Source: Gerris lacustris | Taxonomy: Eukaryota > Arthropoda > Insecta > Hemiptera > Gerridae | Reading direction: 5' to 3' | Length of the DNA: 64,000 nt | Assembly (NCBI GenBank): GCA_951217055.1 | Contig: OX578283.1 | Coordinates: forward strand, 2,916,203 to 2,980,202 | Shown: in pieces, positions 1 to 12,572 of the stretch | How positions within the stretch are numbered: the stretch's first letter is position 1 | Layout: each line of letters begins with the position of its first letter | Translations under genes and position numbers: made by a program | Notes under the pieces: model-generated | What the model was told of the DNA's origin: nothing | What the model saw: the letters and a program-made list of their open reading frames with translations, nothing else | Database searches by the model: none

Positions 1-219
1 GCTTAGATAGAATTTACTCTTACTAATTTAACATATTATTATACGTCGAAATGAGTCGAATTTTACTCTCTTCGTATTCTTCAGCTATCAGGGAACCATT
101 ATCTTGAGAACCTTTAATGAACTTCCTCGACTATGTTTTACTCCAATGTATGATAGTGACTTATCATGAAAGATGTGTAGTTCAATAACCAAACAACGTC
201 TTCACACAATAAAAAATAC

Positions 220-790
220 ACTGCCAATTGGTGTGGCACATAGCTTCCTCGCATCCTATTACGTACTTTATTGATATTATGCTTTATCATTATTGTCTAA
301 TTTGTTTGTTTCCCCCGTTTTTTAAATCTTTCAAATTTTTTTTTGATTTTTTACACGTATTGAAGTATCAATTTATCAAAAGTTAAAGAGAACAGACGGT
401 TCAAATTAATATGTGGCTATCTGCGGGTTACTTTCGATAAACTATAAAAGTTTCATACAAATCAGATAATATGTACTTACGAAGAGGAAGGTGGAAATAA
501 ATTTATGTTTGTGTGGATGTTGAAGAGAAATCAAATGAGCGCAGAAGACTTATATTGGAATAACAATTGGCTAATCGTGAAATACCATCTAAATTTCATT
601 AAAATCGGACGTGTAGTTTTGAAGATATGATGGTTCGCAAAAATAAGAGCAACAGACTGACAGACAGACACGGAACCAAAAATGTTCCCCGATGTTCTGA
701 AACGGATTTCTGTCTTGGAATTTTTGAAATCGGAGACCTAAACATTTTTCACTTTTCAGAACGATCACGTAGCTTCCTTTACCTTCGTGT
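220..790 (+). repeat. Dispersed repeat R1, near full length
   Basis: The head motif CTGCCAATTGGTGTGGCACA leads into a T-rich stretch, a block with GCGGGTTACTTTCGATAAAC, a GACAGACAGACA run and a tail around ACGGATTTCTGTCTTGGAAT. About ten more copies or fragments lie in this window, at 1275, 17221, 21150, 25245, 26748, 33385, 35893, 43511 and 48334. No coding capacity is visible. The better copies end in a compact hairpin (GCTTCCG...CGGAAGC enclosing TTACC...GGTAA). It is probably a non-autonomous element, class unknown. Confidence 0.8.
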
Positions 791-1274
791 ATTTCTTTGT
801 ATGAAGATGTTGTTCGGCTGAACAACATCTCTTCCATGTTTAATCAAATGATAAAACTATCAGGACAACATTACCAACAACTTACGTCATAAATGACAAC
901 ATACAGAAATATAACAACAGTTGGAAATCAAGAGAAAACAAACAATAAAAATAAGAACAAGGAGATGATAATATGAGGGACACATTAGATAAAGTATCAA
1001 GATAAAACGAAAACATTAGCAAGGTTGTTTAAAACGTTGCACAACATAATTATAAACAAACTTATTACAGGAAGTAGCACCGAGTCAACTAGCTCTTATC
1101 ACTCAATCTAGATCCTTATCTAACCACAATCTAAATCATTTTGTATTGTTGTTTTGTTCTATTAAAAAATATACAAACACATAATTAAAAATTCACTGTT
1201 AGCTTTAGCTTCCACACTTACCAAAGCTAGTGCTAACATTGTGATGCTTCAAAACAACAATTTTATTTAGGCAA

Positions 1275-1582
1275 TAATGAGCGAGTATGATCTACAATAC
1301 AAATTTCATTAATATCAGACGTGTAGTTTTTAAGATATGTTGGTTCGCAAATATTGAGCGACAGACCGACAGACAAACACGGAATAAAAAATGTTACCTG
1401 ATGTCTGAATCGGATTTCTGTCTTGGAATTTTTGAAATTTGGGACATGTTTGGGACAATTTTTGGACAATTTTTGGGAGGACAATTGTTGGGACAATTTT
1501 TGAAATTGTGAAAAACTTTTGGGAACAAAAGTTTTTGTTCTTCACATTGCTTACGTTACTATTGGTAAGCTCAGAAGCAAAA
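1275..1582 (+). repeat. R1 3' part with internal expansion
   Basis: Positions 1275-1435 match the GACAGACAGACA-to-TTTTTGAAAT part of R1. A local GGGACAATTTTTGGACAATT-type expansion follows (1436-1547), and then the R1 terminal hairpin resumes at about 1548-1582. The expansion therefore arose inside this copy. Confidence 0.65.
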
Positions 1583-2113
1583 TTCCCCATTTTAGTGAAT
1601 GTTTCTGTAAAAGTGCGTTCTTCTTTTTTTTATTAATTAATTATTTACTCATTAAATTATTTAATTAAATTGGAAAAAGGTGGCATATTTCTGAATATAA
1701 TTAGTTGAACTTTTGTTGCATTACTGAGCGGTGCGAATATACGGGAGTGAATCAAGCCAGCCGAGGGACGGAGGTGGTTTGGCATTGACCGAGTTACCGG
1801 TCATTGAACGATGAGTGGAATTATTAGCGCTGCAGTTTGTTTTATCAGTCAAGACCTGTTTCTGTTTGAAATCACTCTCACACTTGTACTGTCTATTTAT
1901 AGCCTTCTAATTATTCATTTTATCATTAATTACTCACTGAGCAATCATTTTATTATAATTATAAACATGAATAATTATATAGTATTTATTTTGCACATGG
2001 GCGATTATCTTCTTTTATTATATTACACGTCCAGATCAGCTCAACATAAGCTTACCCAGAACTGAATAAATTTTCTATTTATACCAACTCTAAACTCAAA
2101 ATTTCTTTACATA

Positions 2114-3231
2114 AGGTTTGTTCCAACCACCAGTTCCGAATCAGTTTCGGATTAGTCCGTGATTGACGTAATGCGCATGCGCGATCATTGCTTAGTTGGG
2201 AATTGATTTGTGATTTTGTTTTTGTTGGAACGCTCCTTTCTCGAACCAAACTGTTTGCTGTGGTAGGTTTTTAGCACTGTTATCAGAACAACTTTTTGAG
2301 TTGATCGTTTATGTGATTATGCGTTCCTGTGCTTTCAAAAATATCTGAACTTATTAATATTAAAGATATGGATGATGGATGAGTCAATAGTTGATGAAGA
2401 TAAGTGCCAGTCGCTTAAATCAGGGCCTGATTTAGGCCGCCAAGGGGCTCGCACAACAAGGGGGGGCCACACCACAAAAGTTTCATTTTTTAATGCTAAT
2501 TAAGCTCGAAAGTTGGAAGTAAAACCTACATACTCATAGAGACGAAAATACATGCACACATTTTAGAAATGTTTATTTAATACATGAATTCACGATTTCA
2601 TTTCGATTTACGCAATTCACAATTTTCGGGCTTACTGAGGTGAGCCAGTTTTAGTAGACTCACGGCACACTCGTATTTTTATTGATATAATCCTAAATGC
2701 TCTTTTGTTTAAAAAAAAACAAATATTAATCTTAGTCCAGTTAACGAAAGAAATGTTGCGGAAATAAATCGGATTCTTTCGATATTTGTTTGAAAATGGA
2801 ATAAGTATCAAATGTCCATCTTGAAAAATAGGTCCAATTTTTATTTTTTTTCAGAAATATCTAGAAAATTCCATTACATGGACAAAAATTCATCGTCGTA
2901 TTCGTACAAAAACATTTAAAAAATAAGTGTTGATTCGCAAGAAAGGAGAATAATAGGCGAGCGAAATCAAAACAAAAACAATGAAGTGGAGCGGAAGGTT
3001 ACGTTTCTGTTCACCCAAACTCAATCCCAAACTACTAGTCCCTGCCACCGATCGCTGACTGCTCTGTCTGGTTCCAAACTAATCCGTGATTTAATCAGAG
3101 CGTGGTTGGAACAGCCGATTAACAGTCGGAGTCAGTCAGAGTTTGAGTTTGGGCTTGTTGGAACGTTTTTTTCCAAATGCTCATGCTTCGGACAGTTCCA
3201 AACCAGTTTGAAGAGTGGTTGGAACAAACCT
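2114..3231. mobile_element. Non-autonomous TIR DNA transposon, about 1.1 kb
   Basis: The left end AGGTTTGTTCCAACCAC has an exact inverted match, GTGGTTGGAACAAACCT, at the right end. Subterminal sequence repeats the theme (TTGTTGGAACG at about 2224 and again near 3160). No transposase is visible. Flanking trinucleotides are TAA on the left and TAT on the right if the element starts at GGTTTG. This is close to, but not, a clean 3-bp target duplication of the PIF/Harbinger kind, so the superfamily is left open. Confidence 0.7.
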
Positions 3232-4329
3232 ATTGTCTCCATTATCGAACTTACTTAACACAGTTTTAAGAACTCAAAATTATATTATTTATTCTTTCAC
3301 CATATTCAAAATGCTTTACACAATCTGGGAAATATTTTTGTTTTCTGTTAGTCTATAAATATGATGAGATCGTCAGTGTAAAAAATAGTTAACTTGTCTG
3401 CTTGTAGACGTATTGAAAAGATTTGTCGGTGCTTAGAACTTGTTTTCAGTTGAATTACAATTGCGACTGCTTGAAAAGGATTTATTATATCCCAGCCATA
3501 ACCCACGCTCATGGTTCTATTAGTACTAACATATTTCTATGTAATTCGTATCTTACATTTTTAAATTTACTAATAAAATAAAAGCAGTGTTGAATTTTAT
3601 TCAAAAGAAAAATAAATTTCATTGTTCGTTTGTTTCTCTGTGACTCTAGGAGTGAATACTCGTTATCAGAGTTAGAAAATGATAATGAGTACAATGCGGA
3701 GTGGAAAGATGTTAGCTTCTGTTTGCTAAATCTCCTCCTTATGTTTTTCCTTTTACAAAGAGGAAAACAAAAGGAACCAATAAACTGGAAGAGCTCTGCG
3801 AGTCGTGTTGTTATCAGTTATCTTTATAGTGTGTTTAATTGGTTTTAGCTTGTGACTGTCTCAAGTCAGCCAGGATCTCCTGTTTTCCTTCTTATAATCC
3901 AGTAATTACCATAACAATTCCCCTCCAAGGATACAATCTGTCAGGGCTACATTTAAAGGACACTCCGGTCTTTTTCCTTAAAACAAAAAAATCGTCTTAT
4001 TCTCCATTGAAAGCTTCTCTCTCTTATCAGTTTTGTTCTCCCTTATCAAGTTTTGTTATCAAACTAATTCTATTTCCATTCAAGATCCCATTATCACATT
4101 AGGAAAATTGTGATTAATTAAAAAAACATCCTTTTCAAAGAGATACTTAATAAAAATTTCCTTGAATCTAGAATACATTAATGAATCATGTCAAGCTTAG
4201 GCTTATGCGGCCAGTAAGCAAATCTAGTTCTAAGGCTCTAATTCGCTGTAAGATTTAATGTAAAATTGTATATTATCCACTGTATTTTTTAATAAGTAAT
4301 ATTGACAAGAATTCTTATACACGAGTTAA

Positions 4330-4855
4330 TAAAGTCTTAACCCAGTGTTTTCCATTTATTAGATTTCGTAGGTACATTTAATTATTATAGTACATTTCAT
4401 CAAAATGTATCAAAAAAATAACTTTTCTTCGGCGAGGAATCGAACCTGGCCTCTATCCCTCCGCGTTTAAAGTTATTTTCTCAGGAACTAGATTTTCCCG
4501 GGAAAAAGGCTAATATCGTTAAATTTGTATTTATTCGTAAATGACTTACATTTCAGTATTTTTAATCACAATAACTGTTTTCAAGTGTTTTATTTTTCAC
4601 GTTTTTCCGACTTTTTGAGGGGTAGTGCCTCCAAATTTGGAGCTAAAACTAACTTCTTTATTTTTCCTCGGGTTTTGATTTTTCTGGACATGTATGCCAA
4701 ATTTCGTCATAATCAGCGCAGCAGTTTAGGCCCCAGACATCTGCACAACAGATGACAGATAGACATTTTTTAAAAATAACTTTTTTGGACACAGGGGTTA
4801 AATATGTAAATCCATCAAAATCGAATTTTCGAGCCATCACAATACTAAAAAACTT
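4330..4855 (+). repeat. Dispersed repeat R2 (tRNA-related)
   Basis: This matches 50745-51325 in the same orientation, and 26112-26420 and 36045-36480 inverted. It contains the complement of a pol III B box (GGAATCGAACC, about 4437-4447), a block with CTCAGGAACTAGATTTTCCC, and a tail whose last conserved string is CCATCACAATACT. The tRNA-like B box suggests a SINE whose transcription strand is the minus strand here. No matching A box was identified. Confidence 0.65.
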
Positions 4856-5518
4856 TTAATTAAAATTAAACTTTTGTCTAGATATTAATAAGACAACAAA
4901 ATATAACCTTTATGAAGAATTAAAAAAATGTATTGTTAATTTTTTATTTCGTACATATTGAAAATCAAGATAGGCATTAGCTGTTATTCCATATTTCTTA
5001 AATTGTACGATAAAAAAAAAAGTTATTTAAACTAACTATACAAGTAAATTAGATGCTCCTCTCATTTCCTTAATGTTTAGTTTAAATTTAGTTTTCCTTT
5101 AAAAATATATTTAAAAAAAATGAAGCAATTTTAAGAAAAGAGACAAAGATTAAAATACACATTTTAAAAAGCGAATTATCAGATTAGAAAAGCGTGGTGA
5201 AAGAAAATGTGTAAGGAAATGAACACATAAAAACAAGGAAATGTGATGCGGTTCATCATTAAACCGATTTAGAAAAGTCAAAATGAGATTAAACAATTTT
5301 CTTTTTTTCCCTAAATTACCGCAATTTCTCGTTTTAAATGTATATTTTTATTGTTTCCCATTAAAAATAACAAATTAAAATCTTATTAAAGTGTATAAAA
5401 TGAGATTTTTTTTTGCAGAATTTTAAACGTGAAAATAAGTTTGAGATGTAAAATTAAAAATAATGGTTTTATTTTTGTTCTTTTCTGGAAAATTATTGAT
5501 AAAACCGTTTATAGGTTA

Positions 5519-6096
5519 GGATTAAGGAAACAAAATGGAAGTTGGAAAAGTGTAAATGTGTCTTTTATAAAAAGGATGCTTTTGATGTGAATGGTGATGG
5601 GGGAAAGGAGTTTAAAAGGCGTGTCCTTTATATTAAGAACATAAGGAATAGACTTGGGGTGGTTGAGTCCTCTTGAAGGACACCGGATGTGATATCTTGC
5701 ATAAACAGTAAGGCAATTTCCTTCGAGCAATCAACTCCCCCTACTTTTGTCTTTAAGGTGGCAAGGAGCTGAAAATTACCAATGTCATTGCTCTTTGTAA
5801 GGGCTCGGGCTAGTTAAGGATCTTCAACGGCATGCCTATTTCTCTTGATGACCTCTTTAACTTTAAATCGAGATACGGTAAGGATTAGTGAGAGGTCCTT
5901 TGGGAAAGTGTTGAAGGGAAATCGTCGCCGGATTGGATTACTGGTTTTCCTTCTTGAGGGTTAACCGTAAACGAGATTGTCTCCTATCTAACCCTCTTGT
6001 TTTCTCCAGGATTAGAACTAAGGATTAGTTCAAAAGGATCGAATCCTTTTTCTTTTATTAATCTTATCGTTTAAGAACAAACTGGTGAAAGGATTA
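5519..6096. promoter_or_regulatory. Cluster of GGATTA (TAATCC) motifs, possible enhancer
   Basis: Six GGATTA hexamers lie within 578 bp, at 5519, 5882, 5935, 6009, 6022 and 6091. TAATCC is the binding core of K50-type homeodomain proteins (Otd/Bicoid/Goosecoid class). The block lies in the hdc intron, is less AT-rich than its neighbourhood and has no copy elsewhere in the window. Function is an inference only. The motif also occurs as a pair at 13716-13728. Confidence 0.25.
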
Positions 6097-6565
6097 AAAG
6101 GGAGAAATAAAAAGATACGGCTGTAAGAAGAGATTAAACCAAAAATTAACACATGGATAAGCCAAACCATTCTCTTGTCTCTTCACAAATAATGGCTTTA
6201 ACTCATTGCTGTATTGTAGAACGTATATAAACAGACCAAATTTGGATTTAATTTATCGTAAACAAGCCGGAAAAGTAACGATGAACATTTTACGAGTACT
6301 GTAAAACACCGATTATCGTTACTAATTGGCTCTAAGATTGGTCCGGATAATTAAATATCCGAGTAACAGGATTTCCGAACAAAATAGGGTATTCACTCAT
6401 CTTTAAAATTTTATTTACTTCTGACAAACGTTAGAAACTCTTAAACTTCATCATCTAGTAACAGACACTTACACATTAAATACATGAACATTATAAAGTG
6501 TTAATACTAGACCATCAATATGCTAAAATCAAATGGCAAGGAATAAGTGAACGAGGAAGACAACA

Positions 6566-7285
6566 ATAGTAAATGAAATAATTACAAGATAAATAGAACT
6601 TTTTATATACTACATTTTTAAATTTTCAGTTGAATCATCTGTAATGTTGATAATATATTTGTCATTGTTATATTATAATGTTTGTAAAAAAAAAAAAAAT
6701 ACGTAGGTCCTAATTTATTTACTTCACATAATAATGACATCCATCTAGAGAGCTGATCTTAAACGTTTAAAAGGACAAATCTTTGTACAACGGATGTCAC
6801 CAACACCGAATCTAAACTGTGCCATTGATATGCCCCTGTGTAGGGACAGTAAGAGAAGAAAAATGTGTACAAGTAAAGAAGTGCAGATGCAGATAAATTA
6901 ATCCTATACCTAGGACTAAAGTGTAAACAAACCCGGGTGTCACACGTCAATTAATTTATTTCTTTGTTTACTTTTCGCTGTCATTCAATGTTTACCTCTT
7001 AATAAAAAATCACAAATTTGAAACCCGTCAAAATGAAGATTGTAAATACTATGGGATATGTCAAAACAAATAAAATAACTTGCGGATTTTTTCCGAACTA
7101 ACTTTCCATACAGCAAAATTTGCTGAAAACTAACTAAATTCTGCTGAAAGATGGCTAAAAGTATTAAAATAATGCATTGTCATCGTGTTCTGAGCTATTC
7201 TAAAAGTTTCTATTGTTTAGCTATTCGGGAAGTTAGTTAGAAATCGATTGCAAGATTTGTACTGGACAAACAAACAAACAAACAA
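6566..7285 (+). repeat. Repeat R4, copy 1, with CAAA tail
   Basis: Shared with 11007-12530. Landmarks are AACTTTTTATATACTAC, TCTTTGTACAACGGAT, CTTGCGGATTTTTTCCGAAC, AAAGATGGCTAAAAGTATT and a terminal TTGCAAGATTTGTACTGGAC followed by CAAA repeats. A simple-repeat tail after a conserved end is typical of RTE/CR1-like or SINE 3' ends, but I see no coding sequence to assign a class. Confidence 0.7.
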
Positions 7286-7392
7286 TAAAATAAGTTACGT
7301 TTGTATTGTAAAAATGAAATTATTAATCACCAGAGCAACTGTGGATTAATAAAATGCAAAGTGAACGTAAAAGCTTGGAATAAAAATCAATT

Positions 7393-7810
7393 GACTCAAA
7401 AGTTATTGGAATCGTACAGAGTGACAGAAAGAAATAGTAACGAAACTATAAGGGTTTATTTTAATTTTCCTAGGGCCAGTTAATCAGATCAAATTGCTAA
7501 TCTTAATTTTTCTATGGCCTAGCAGACACAGTTGCACATTTGCATATTTTCAACAAAATATGGTTTTAGTGGGAGTTTCTGACTAAATGGCGTGAAAAAT
7601 TAAACAATTTCCAGAATTGTTATATATTTTTGTAATCTCGTCTTTAATAACTTTCAATTGATTTCGCTGTATTTTACCTGTGTGCGCGTCAAAACGATCT
7701 TTAATACTGCAAAGTTTCATGTTTGTATCTCTTTTGATTCAAAAGTTATTGGAACCGTACTGAATGAAAGACAGACACAGAAACGAAACTATAAGGGGTT
7801 CTTTTTTTTT
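7393..7810 (+). repeat. Pair of related repeat ends
   Basis: The segments 7393-7462 and 7735-7810 share CAAAAGTTATTGGAA, a GACAGA-type stretch and ACGAAACTATAAGGG. They look like two 3' ends of one unclassified family about 340 bp apart, with a bland AT-rich spacer between them. Confidence 0.5.
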
Positions 7811-8638
7811 GTTTCACTAACGAAACTCTAAAAATTAAAAATTTATCTAAATAACTCACTAATAAAATACCAGAGTAAGTACTAAATATTAAAAATTAAT
7901 CCTAGATTTATTTCCTTCTTGAATTAGCTACATCGCTTCCTATAGCTGATTCGGATATAATTAAAGTTTTACTGCATTAAACAAAAGTAAATTAGCAAAT
8001 ATTTAAATTCAACTGATTCTTATTAAAATGAACAAGTTCTTATCTAAACAAGTTTTTCTTTCGGATTAAGAAATGAACTGGTTAAGTTATTCAGTGTGAG
8101 TATTTAGCAGCCTTTACATTCTACTGAGTAAGAAAATATATAAATCTTATCCAAACTTTCATAATGACTTTTAAAAGAATAATTAAGTGTGTTTTTTAAA
8201 AACCATTAAATCAGTTATTATTACAATTATTATAAATCCTCTCGTGCTTTTGACTTAATATTTTTTTAAAGAAAGAAGTATTTTAACTTAACTTAAAAAG
8301 TAATAAAACACGGACTTATAAATTAAGTACCATAGAAGAAGAAGAAATAAAAAAGCAAAACTTAAAATTACTTAGATTTTAAGTTCAATTTTGTGGTCGA
8401 GTCACGTAAAACATATTAAGAACCTACCAATATTATCTTCTTACAAAACCAAACTTCTTTGATAATAATTCTTTATCTATATATATATGTTTAAAGTTTT
8501 AAAAGTACTTAAAATATTAATCTTTCTTTGACATTAAGTCCTTTTTACAAAAGATTAAGTAAAGTTTTATTGCAATGAAATTTATTTTTCAAGGAGAGAC
8601 AAAGAATCTCTCAAAATTATAAGATGAATCAAAATCGA

Positions 8639-8828
<190 letters not shown>

Positions 8829-9190
8829 CTTTAAAATATTATAAATTAGTCAAAAAGTTCGGAATAAACGATAAAGGAATCTCATTTATTTTATTTTTCA
8901 TAAAAAATGCAATAAAAACTCGGAGATTATGATTCAAATAAAATGCAATTAAAGATGATACGGATTTAAGATAATATCTTATCATGGAACAGAGAATAGT
9001 TTAAAATAAATTTTATTTGAATAAACAAAAAATTAAAAAAAGTTCATTTAGGTCAATGATAAAAATAAAAAAAAAAATATTATTAGATAGTCTTATAATT
9101 TTTGTTTGTTCAAAATTTGATTTCAAATGGCTTGATTTAACACGTAATTTTGTATAAGTTATAAGTCGATAAAGTAAATGATTTGAGAAT

Positions 9191-9772
9191 AATAGTACAT
9201 TACGCTTCTTGTGCGGAAAGTAGTATTTTGCATGCGAGTGCGGAGTTTGCATCCGAGCAATAGCGAGGGTTGTAAAACCACACGAGCAAAGCAAAATGCA
9301 TTTTTCGTACGAGTTGCGTACCGTACTTTATCTACGACTGTTGGATTTTAATAATAAATGCAGAAAAAAAAATAAACTTCCTGCATGTAAGTTCGTATTT
9401 TTCTTTTGATAAAGATAACATTAATTCATTAGTTGTATTTTGTACCGAATTAATTATTTCGGGAGGCGTATTATTCTCCTCATTTTCATCATAATCACTT
9501 AAATCACTCATTGTTTTTCTCTAAAAACTCGATATAAACAGTTACTTTAATTAAACAAACAGCAAATTTGTTTTGTTAAATGTAAACAAACTAGCTAATC
9601 TTGCGTTAAGGTGAAGAATTATTATTTTTTATCGCCCTAGGGTGGTAAAGAAGAGGAATTCTTCAGAACTATAAGACGCGCATGCGCAATGAATACAAGT
9701 ACGTAAAGAATCACTTTCTACGCATCTAAATAGAGATACAATGTTCATATTTCGTATCTATCGTAAATAAAA
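9191..9772 (-). mobile_element. Element T, copy 1 (minus)
   Basis: This is the minus-strand counterpart of 61658-62222 and 46791-47370. The sense strand of the element reads from 9772 down to 9191. It carries GCGCATGCGC, remains of the central palindrome, and near 9510 a reading frame starting MSDLSDYDENEENN and running through NTTNELM, followed by KYELT. It ends in TAATGTACTATT. The palindrome at 9640-9660 is degraded. It is non-autonomous. Confidence 0.65.
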
Positions 9773-10233
9773 GAAATTAACGTTTTTTAAATGAATAAAA
9801 AAACAATGATTTTTTTCCTTCCGTGAGAACTTTAAAGCCCTCGTCAATTTCCTTGTTGGTTGCTTTTTTTTAAAAACAACTTTATTTGATTTTATGCAGG
9901 ATACGGTCAATAATGAACAAGAGAGAAATAAACAATAAAAACCTTTAACCCTTTTGCTTTGGCTAACTAAATATAAAAATGACAGAACCTCTTGGACGGA
10001 GACGAGAGTACATAATAAGAATACCTTGGGTAAGGACCAACATCCCGTGCAAAAAAAAAAAAAAAAAAAAAAATCTATTTTAAAATTCGTACTGGAAACT
10101 AACAATGGACGTTTATAGAATAGAATTCATTTTTTTTTTTTAGATATTATACTTGGAGACGTGAAGATGAATGAATCTGGATGAATAGATTTTTTTTATT
10201 AGACCCCTTTTTAGTGAATTCACATACTGGGTG

Positions 10234-10281
10234 TGCTAGGGGTGAAGTAAGGTACGGGTGTACCTTACCTCACCCCTAGCA
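10234..10281. repeat. 22-bp inverted repeat with 4-nt loop
   Basis: TGCTAGGGGTGAAGTAAGGT and two further bases pair with the complementary arm across a GGGT loop, with one mismatch. It lies in an otherwise bland intron stretch. It could be a cruciform or hairpin, or the core of a small foldback element. Confidence 0.7.
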
Positions 10282-11006
10282 TAGGGCGTCGGTTCACCAG
10301 AACAGTTCTGTCAGGACCTTTCTGATCCTGTCAAAGGATCTGAAAACTTTATACAAGCATTGAAACGACCTTTACAGGGCAAAGCAAAAGAAACTCGAGA
10401 CACTTTCGTAACATTATAATTCCATTATTTCTTGTTACGAATGATAAAATAATAATCTTCAAGATTATTCGTTTCACTATTCATTCTTGCGAATGTGATA
10501 AATAATATAATTTTTCATCACGTGTTACACATCTTTATGTTTATTCAATTATGTTCATTGTCATGGTTTTTCGAAACAGTCAATCAGGTTAAATCTAATC
10601 AATAAAAACATTGGGTTTAGGTTAATTAACTTTAAAGAATTTAGGATTATGTTTCGAGTCCAAAATAGAGTTAAATAGTTCATATAATTAATAGTAAAAC
10701 ACATTTTCAAAAACAAGCTTTTATCTTGGGCCATCCACAAAATTGGATTTAGAGTAAAGGCAATTTATTTTTCGTATTCTTCTCAGCAAACCCTTATATT
10801 CGATAACCATATCATGGGCATGCTTAAAAAATAACTAGTCCACCATCTTGGGCTGCCCACCATATTGGATTTAGAATGACGTCACTTAGCTAACCATGCA
10901 TTGTCATCCAAACTAAACATGTATGCAAAATTTCAATTTAATCGGTTGAGGATAACTGCTTTAAAATTCAGTTGCAAGATTTGACCCGAACATACATACA
11001 TACATA

Positions 11007-11452
11007 CGTAATACAAATAATTTCAAGATAAAAAGAACTTTTTATATACTACGTTTTTAAATTTTCTGTTGAATCGTATGTAATGTTGATAATATAGTTG
11101 TTATAGTTATATAACATATAATGTTAGTGAAAAAAAAAAATAGTTCCGAATTTATTTACTTCACATGACAACCATCTAAAGAGCTGATCTTAAACCTATA
11201 AAAGGATAAATCTTTGTACAACGGATCTCCCCAACACCTATCTATGCGTGCCATCGATATACAGTAAAACCTGCTAAAGTGACCACCCGTGTATATTGAC
11301 CACCTGGTCAATGTGACCACTTTTTCATGGTCCCTTCAGAAATTCAATACTTTATGTACATTTTGTTCTGCTTATTGTGACCATTGCCTATTTTGACCAG
11401 TGACCACCTTCTTCTGGTCCCTTGAAGGAAATTTATTTCGGTTAAAGTGACC

Positions 11453-11487
<35 letters not shown>

Positions 11488-12530
11488 AGAGTACCTATAA
11501 TAATTTTAAAACATTTGGTTTTAATTAAATTTCTTAGAACTAACATAATAGCTGTTGCAATATGAATAAAACCCACTTTACTTTCTTCCTGTTTTATAAG
11601 AACTATTTAGAAGGATTTTAATTCAAAGAAATTAGTCAAATGAAATAATTGTTGTCGGTTCTTAGAGTTAACCATAAATAGTACAACATTTCTCTGTATT
11701 TTTTTATTTATTTATTTTTTTTTCACTTCATCCTCATTTCTTTGGAATAGCTTCTTTTTGTCTGTTAGCTGATTTTATTTCTTGTTCAGTTGTTAGTTTG
11801 ATTTAAAAGAAGAAAGGTGTAACTATTATTAATATTATTACGTGCATTGTGTATTTTGAGCTGAAATTACCTCGAAAAAGTTTTAGATTTTACAATTTCA
11901 CGTAATTCCATTCAATACATGTTACTACACCTGTTTTTTTTTCATCTTTTTATAAAAAAAAAGTCTCACCTCGTTTTGGCCTTAATTGTAAAAAAATTAG
12001 CTAATCATACTTCAGGAAGATTTTATTTTTTACTCTAATGACAAATTTTTTTGACTCTTTTCTCTAAACTTATGTGTGACATTATAGAAAAACCAAGAAC
12101 GAGCACATTTTTTTAAACTTATTTTGGGTATGTTGACCACCTGCCTAAGGTGACCACTTTTGGTCAGTCCCTTCGGTGGTCACCTTATCCAGGTTTTACT
12201 GTATTTGAAATCGATATTTCCTGTATTGCTGTCATTCAATTTTTATCTATCACAAATTTGAGACCCGTCAAAATGAAGATTGCGTAGGTAAATATTGGAT
12301 ATGGCAAAACAAATAAAATAACTTGCGGATTTTTTCCGAACAAACTTTCCGCACAGCAAAATTTGCTGAAAACTAATTAAATTCTGCTGAAAGATGGCTA
12401 AAAGTATTAAAATAATGCATTGTCATCGTGTTCTGAGCTATGCTAAAAGTTTCAAATGTCTAGCTATTCGGGAAGTTAGTTAGAAATCGATTGCCAGATT
12501 TGTACCGGACAAACAAACAAACAAACAAAC
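11007..12530 (+). repeat. Repeat R4, copy 2, split by a pogo-type MITE
   Basis: Positions 11007-11261 and 12202-12530 match successive parts of 6566-7285. Between them sits the insertion 11262-12201. The copy ends with TTGCCAGATTTGTACCGGAC and runs into a (CAAA)n tract at about 12507-12572. Confidence 0.75.
11262..12201. mobile_element. pogo/Tigger-like MITE, about 940 bp
   Basis: The ends are CAGTAAAACCTGCTAAAGTG and the inverse (...CCAGGTTTTACTG), each flanked by TA, the target duplication of the Tc1/mariner/pogo superfamily. CAGTAAAACC termini are characteristic of pogo-like elements. Subterminal GTGACCACC motifs are repeated in both halves (11279, 11318, 11400, 12133, 12150). The interior includes a poly(A) run at 11459-11485 and has no transposase. 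It is inserted in an R4 copy, so it is younger than that copy. Confidence 0.85.
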
Positions 12531-12572
12531 AAATAAACAAACAAACAAACAAACAAACAAACAAACAAACAA
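12507..12572. repeat. (CAAA)n microsatellite
   Basis: A pure CAAA run with one AATA interruption at the 3' terminus of R4 copy 2. The copy at 7267-7283 has a much shorter run, so the tract probably expanded from the element tail. Confidence 0.9.
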
